Origin: Brevundimonas sp.
GTDB lineage: Bacteria > Pseudomonadota > Alphaproteobacteria > Caulobacterales > Caulobacteraceae
NCBI GenBank assembly: GCA_012270135.1
Contig: JAAXIW010000289.1
Span: 1 to 9,266, forward strand
Direction: 5' to 3'
DNA: 9,266 nucleotides
In this document: in pieces, positions 7,535 to 9,266 of the stretch
How the letters are laid out: the number at the start of each line of letters is the position of its first letter
Numbering within the stretch: the first letter of the stretch is position 1
Position numbers and translations under genes: made by a program
The notes under the pieces: model-generated
Told to the model about the DNA's origin: nothing
The model's database searches: none
What the model saw: the letters and a program-made list of their open reading frames with translations, nothing else

Positions 7535-9196
7535 ATGCCCATTCGCCGCCTCCCACCCGAGACCGTCAACCGCATCGCCGCCGGCGAGGTGGTCGAACGC
7601 CCGGCCAGCGCCATCAAGGAACTGGTCGAGAACGCCCTCGACGCCGGCGCCACCCGCATCGAGATACAGGCCGCCGGCGGCGGCCTCGGCCGCATTCTCC
7701 TCGCCGACGACGGGCACGGCATGGCCGCCGCCCAGCTGGCCCTCGCCGTCGCGCGCCCCGCCACCTCGAAGCTCGAGCCCGACGACGCCGGCGACGTCGA
7801 CCTGCTGCGCATCCACACCCTGGGCTTCCGCGGCGAGGCCCTGCCCTCGATCGGCTCGGTCGCCCGCCTGACCATCACCAGCCGCTCGCGGGACGGCGGC
7901 GACGCCCACAGCATCACGGTCGAGGGCGGCGACCAGCGCCCGGTCGCCCCCGCCGGCTTCCCCGGCCCGCACGGCGCCCGGGTCGAGGTCCGCGACCTGT
8001 TCTACGCCACCCCCGCCCGGCTCAAATTCATGAAGTCGGAACGGGCCGAGGCCATGGCCATCTCCGAGGAGATCAAGCGCCAGGCCATGGCCCACGAGGC
8101 CGTCGCCTTCACCCTCGACCTGGACGGCCGAACCACCCTGCGCCTGCCCGCCGAACACCCCGGCGACCACGGGCGGCTGAAGCGGCTCGCGGCCCTGCTC
8201 GGCCGCGACTTCGAGGCCAACGCCCTGCTGATCGATCAGGAACGGGACGGCGTCCGCCTGACCGGCTATGCGGGCCTGCCGACCTACAGCCGGGGCAACG
8301 CCGCCCATCAGTATCTGTTCGTCAATGGCCGGCCGGTGAAGGACCGGCTGCTGCAGGGGGCGCTGCGCGGGGCCTACGCCGACTTCCTCGCCCGCGACCG
8401 GCATCCCGCGGCCGTGCTGTTCCTCGAGGTTGACCCGCTTTACGTCGACGTCAACGTCCATCCGGCCAAGGCCGAGGTCCGCTTCCGCGACCCCCAGTTG
8501 GTGCGCGGCCTGATCGTCGGGGCCTTGCGCCACGCCCTCGCCGGCGCCGGCCACCGGGCCTCGACCACGGTGGCGGCTGACGCCCTCGCCGGCTTCCGCC
8601 CTCACACTGGCACCGCCTTCCGCCCGTCGTCCCCCTCCGCCCAGGGCTGGAGCGGCTGGCAGGGCTGGGCCGGCTCGGCCGCCGCTGCCGCCCAGGTCCT
8701 GCCCGGCCTCAACGAGCGCTCCGCCCGCGTCGAGACCGCCGACCTCGACCCTCGACCCTCGACCGCCGCCCCTCCCGGCGAGATCATCGACCCGCTCGAC
8801 TTCCCCCTCGGCGCCGCCCGGGCCCAGTTGCACGGCCCCTACATCGTCGCCCAGACCCGCGACGGTCTTGTCGTCGTCGATCAGCACGCCGCCCACGAAC
8901 GCCTCGTCTACGAGCGGATGAAGGTCCAGATGGCCGCCGGTTCCGTGACCCGTCAGGCCCTGCTGACGCCCGAGGTGGTCGAACTCGACCCGGTCGAGGC
9001 CGAGCGGATCAGCGCCCGCGTCGACGAACTGGCCCAGCTCGGCCTGATCGTCGAGCCGTTCGGCGCCGGCGCCGTACTGGTGCGCGAGACCCCGGCCCTG
9101 CTCGGCGACACGGACGTGCAGGGCCTGATCCGCGACATCGCCGACGACCTGGCCGAGCACGGCGCCGCCCTGGCCCTCGGCGAACGCCTCGGCTAG
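7535..9196 (+). CDS. mutL: DNA mismatch repair protein MutL, C-terminally truncated
   Basis: The 553-residue product begins [20 protein letters not shown], the canonical MutL N-terminus. GHKL ATPase motifs follow: I with E29 and N33 ([14 protein letters not shown]), [10 protein letters not shown] (57-63), [16 protein letters not shown] (96-108), IV region [20 protein letters not shown] (146-165), then the transducer domain with [12 protein letters not shown] (260-271) and [14 protein letters not shown] (304-317). A Gly/Ala/Pro-rich linker spans about 340-420. The C-terminal domain starts near 425 and has the endonuclease motif DQHA-x2-E-x4-E at 449-460 ([12 protein letters not shown]). The frame then stops abruptly at GERLG (stop TAG 9194-9196). 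Related MutL proteins of about 600-640 residues continue for some 60-80 more with ACHxxVR, C(P/N)HGRP and FxR motifs; all three are missing. The base composition changes at the same point, so truncation by insertion or rearrangement is likely. RPATSK (74-79) and GA (147-148) differ from the usual RHATSK and GT. Confidence 0.93.
   Translation: MPIRRLPPETVNRIAAGEVVERPASAIKELVENALDAGATRIEIQAAGGGLGRILLADDGHGMAAAQLALAVARPATSKLEPDDAGDVDLLRIHTLGFRGEALPSIGSVARLTITSRSRDGGDAHSITVEGGDQRPVAPAGFPGPHGARVEVRDLFYATPARLKFMKSERAEAMAISEEIKRQAMAHEAVAFTLDLDGRTTLRLPAEHPGDHGRLKRLAALLGRDFEANALLIDQERDGVRLTGYAGLPTYSRGNAAHQYLFVNGRPVKDRLLQGALRGAYADFLARDRHPAAVLFLEVDPLYVDVNVHPAKAEVRFRDPQLVRGLIVGALRHALAGAGHRASTTVAADALAGFRPHTGTAFRPSSPSAQGWSGWQGWAGSAAAAAQVLPGLNERSARVETADLDPRPSTAAPPGEIIDPLDFPLGAARAQLHGPYIVAQTRDGLVVVDQHAAHERLVYERMKVQMAAGSVTRQALLTPEVVELDPVEAERISARVDELAQLGLIVEPFGAGAVLVRETPALLGDTDVQGLIRDIADDLAEHGAALALGERLG
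8744..8764 (+). repeat. Three perfect tandem copies of CTCGACC in mutL
   Basis: CTCGACC occurs at 8744-8750, 8751-8757 and 8758-8764 without a mismatch, coding for part of DLDPRPST (residues 403-410) in the interdomain linker. The 7-bp unit is not a multiple of three, so gain or loss of one copy would frameshift mutL just before its C-terminal domain. Confidence 0.9.
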
Positions 9197-9266
9197 GTAT
9201 GCGATAAAATAAACTGACACTGCAGCATAAACGACCACAGGGACAACTACGCCCACGAGATGACAG
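9191..9266. mobile_element. Lower-GC sequence abutting mutL, candidate edge of an insertion
   Basis: From about 9191 the GC content falls to roughly half (the first 40 bases are near 40%) from about 70% in mutL, and the reading frame closes at TAG within a few bases. No frame after this point resembles the missing MutL end. Stops occur soon in the plus frames (for example TAA in GATAAAATAAAC). TGACA appears twice (9215-9219 and 9261-9265), which might be terminal repeats, but no inverted repeat, transposase piece or target duplication can be seen in the 76 bases present. It may equally be a deletion/rearrangement join or an assembly artefact at a contig end. Confidence 0.35.

Noticed and set aside
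7514..9256. 580-codon minus-strand open frame over mutL, starting with a hydrophobic stretch in the low-GC end
   Set aside because: Apart from its first roughly 20 residues it is the complement of mutL and has no domain. The hydrophobic start comes from the unrelated terminal sequence.

Overview
The window is very GC-rich (roughly 70%, G/C-biased third codon positions) and reads as chromosome of an alphaproteobacterium, most likely of the Caulobacterales (Caulobacter/Brevundimonas/Phenylobacterium type). The main reasons are the RNase E architecture (S1-domain insertion, alternating acidic and arginine-rich blocks, C-terminal GWW motif) and the divergent cell-wall amidase / RNase E arrangement. 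This placement is inference from protein character, not from a search.

Layout. 1-445 (minus): N-terminal part of an AMIN-domain N-acetylmuramoyl-L-alanine amidase, running off the left edge. 446-849: divergent intergenic region holding the upstream region of the amidase and the long leader of rne. 850-3435 (plus): rne, complete. 3497-4903 (plus): exported M48 metalloprotease with TPR repeats (BepA/YfgC-like). 4927-5859 (plus): membrane-anchored DsbA/ScsC-like thiol-disulfide protein. The three plus genes are closely spaced (61 and 23 nt) and may be co-transcribed. 5736-7433 (minus): exported TPR protein of an uncharacterised His-rich family, whose 3' end overlaps the DsbA-like gene convergently by 124 bp. 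7434-7534: short divergent spacer. 7535-9196 (plus): mutL, lacking its C-terminal end. 9191-9266: lower-GC sequence unlike the rest, probably the edge of an insertion or a rearrangement/assembly junction.

Functional themes. RNase E is the scaffold of the RNA degradosome. The protease, the thiol-disulfide protein and the amidase all act in the cell envelope, and the first two could cooperate in outer-membrane protein quality control. MutL is the mismatch-repair matchmaker/endonuclease. Here it keeps the ATPase domain and the DQHA-x2-E-x4-E motif but loses the distal metal-site motifs, so mismatch repair is predicted to be impaired if the junction is real.

No CRISPR array, tRNA, rRNA or complete mobile element was seen. 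The strongest leads are the broken mutL end, a 3x7-bp frameshifting repeat inside mutL, the convergent gene overlap, and the uncharacterised His-rich TPR protein.
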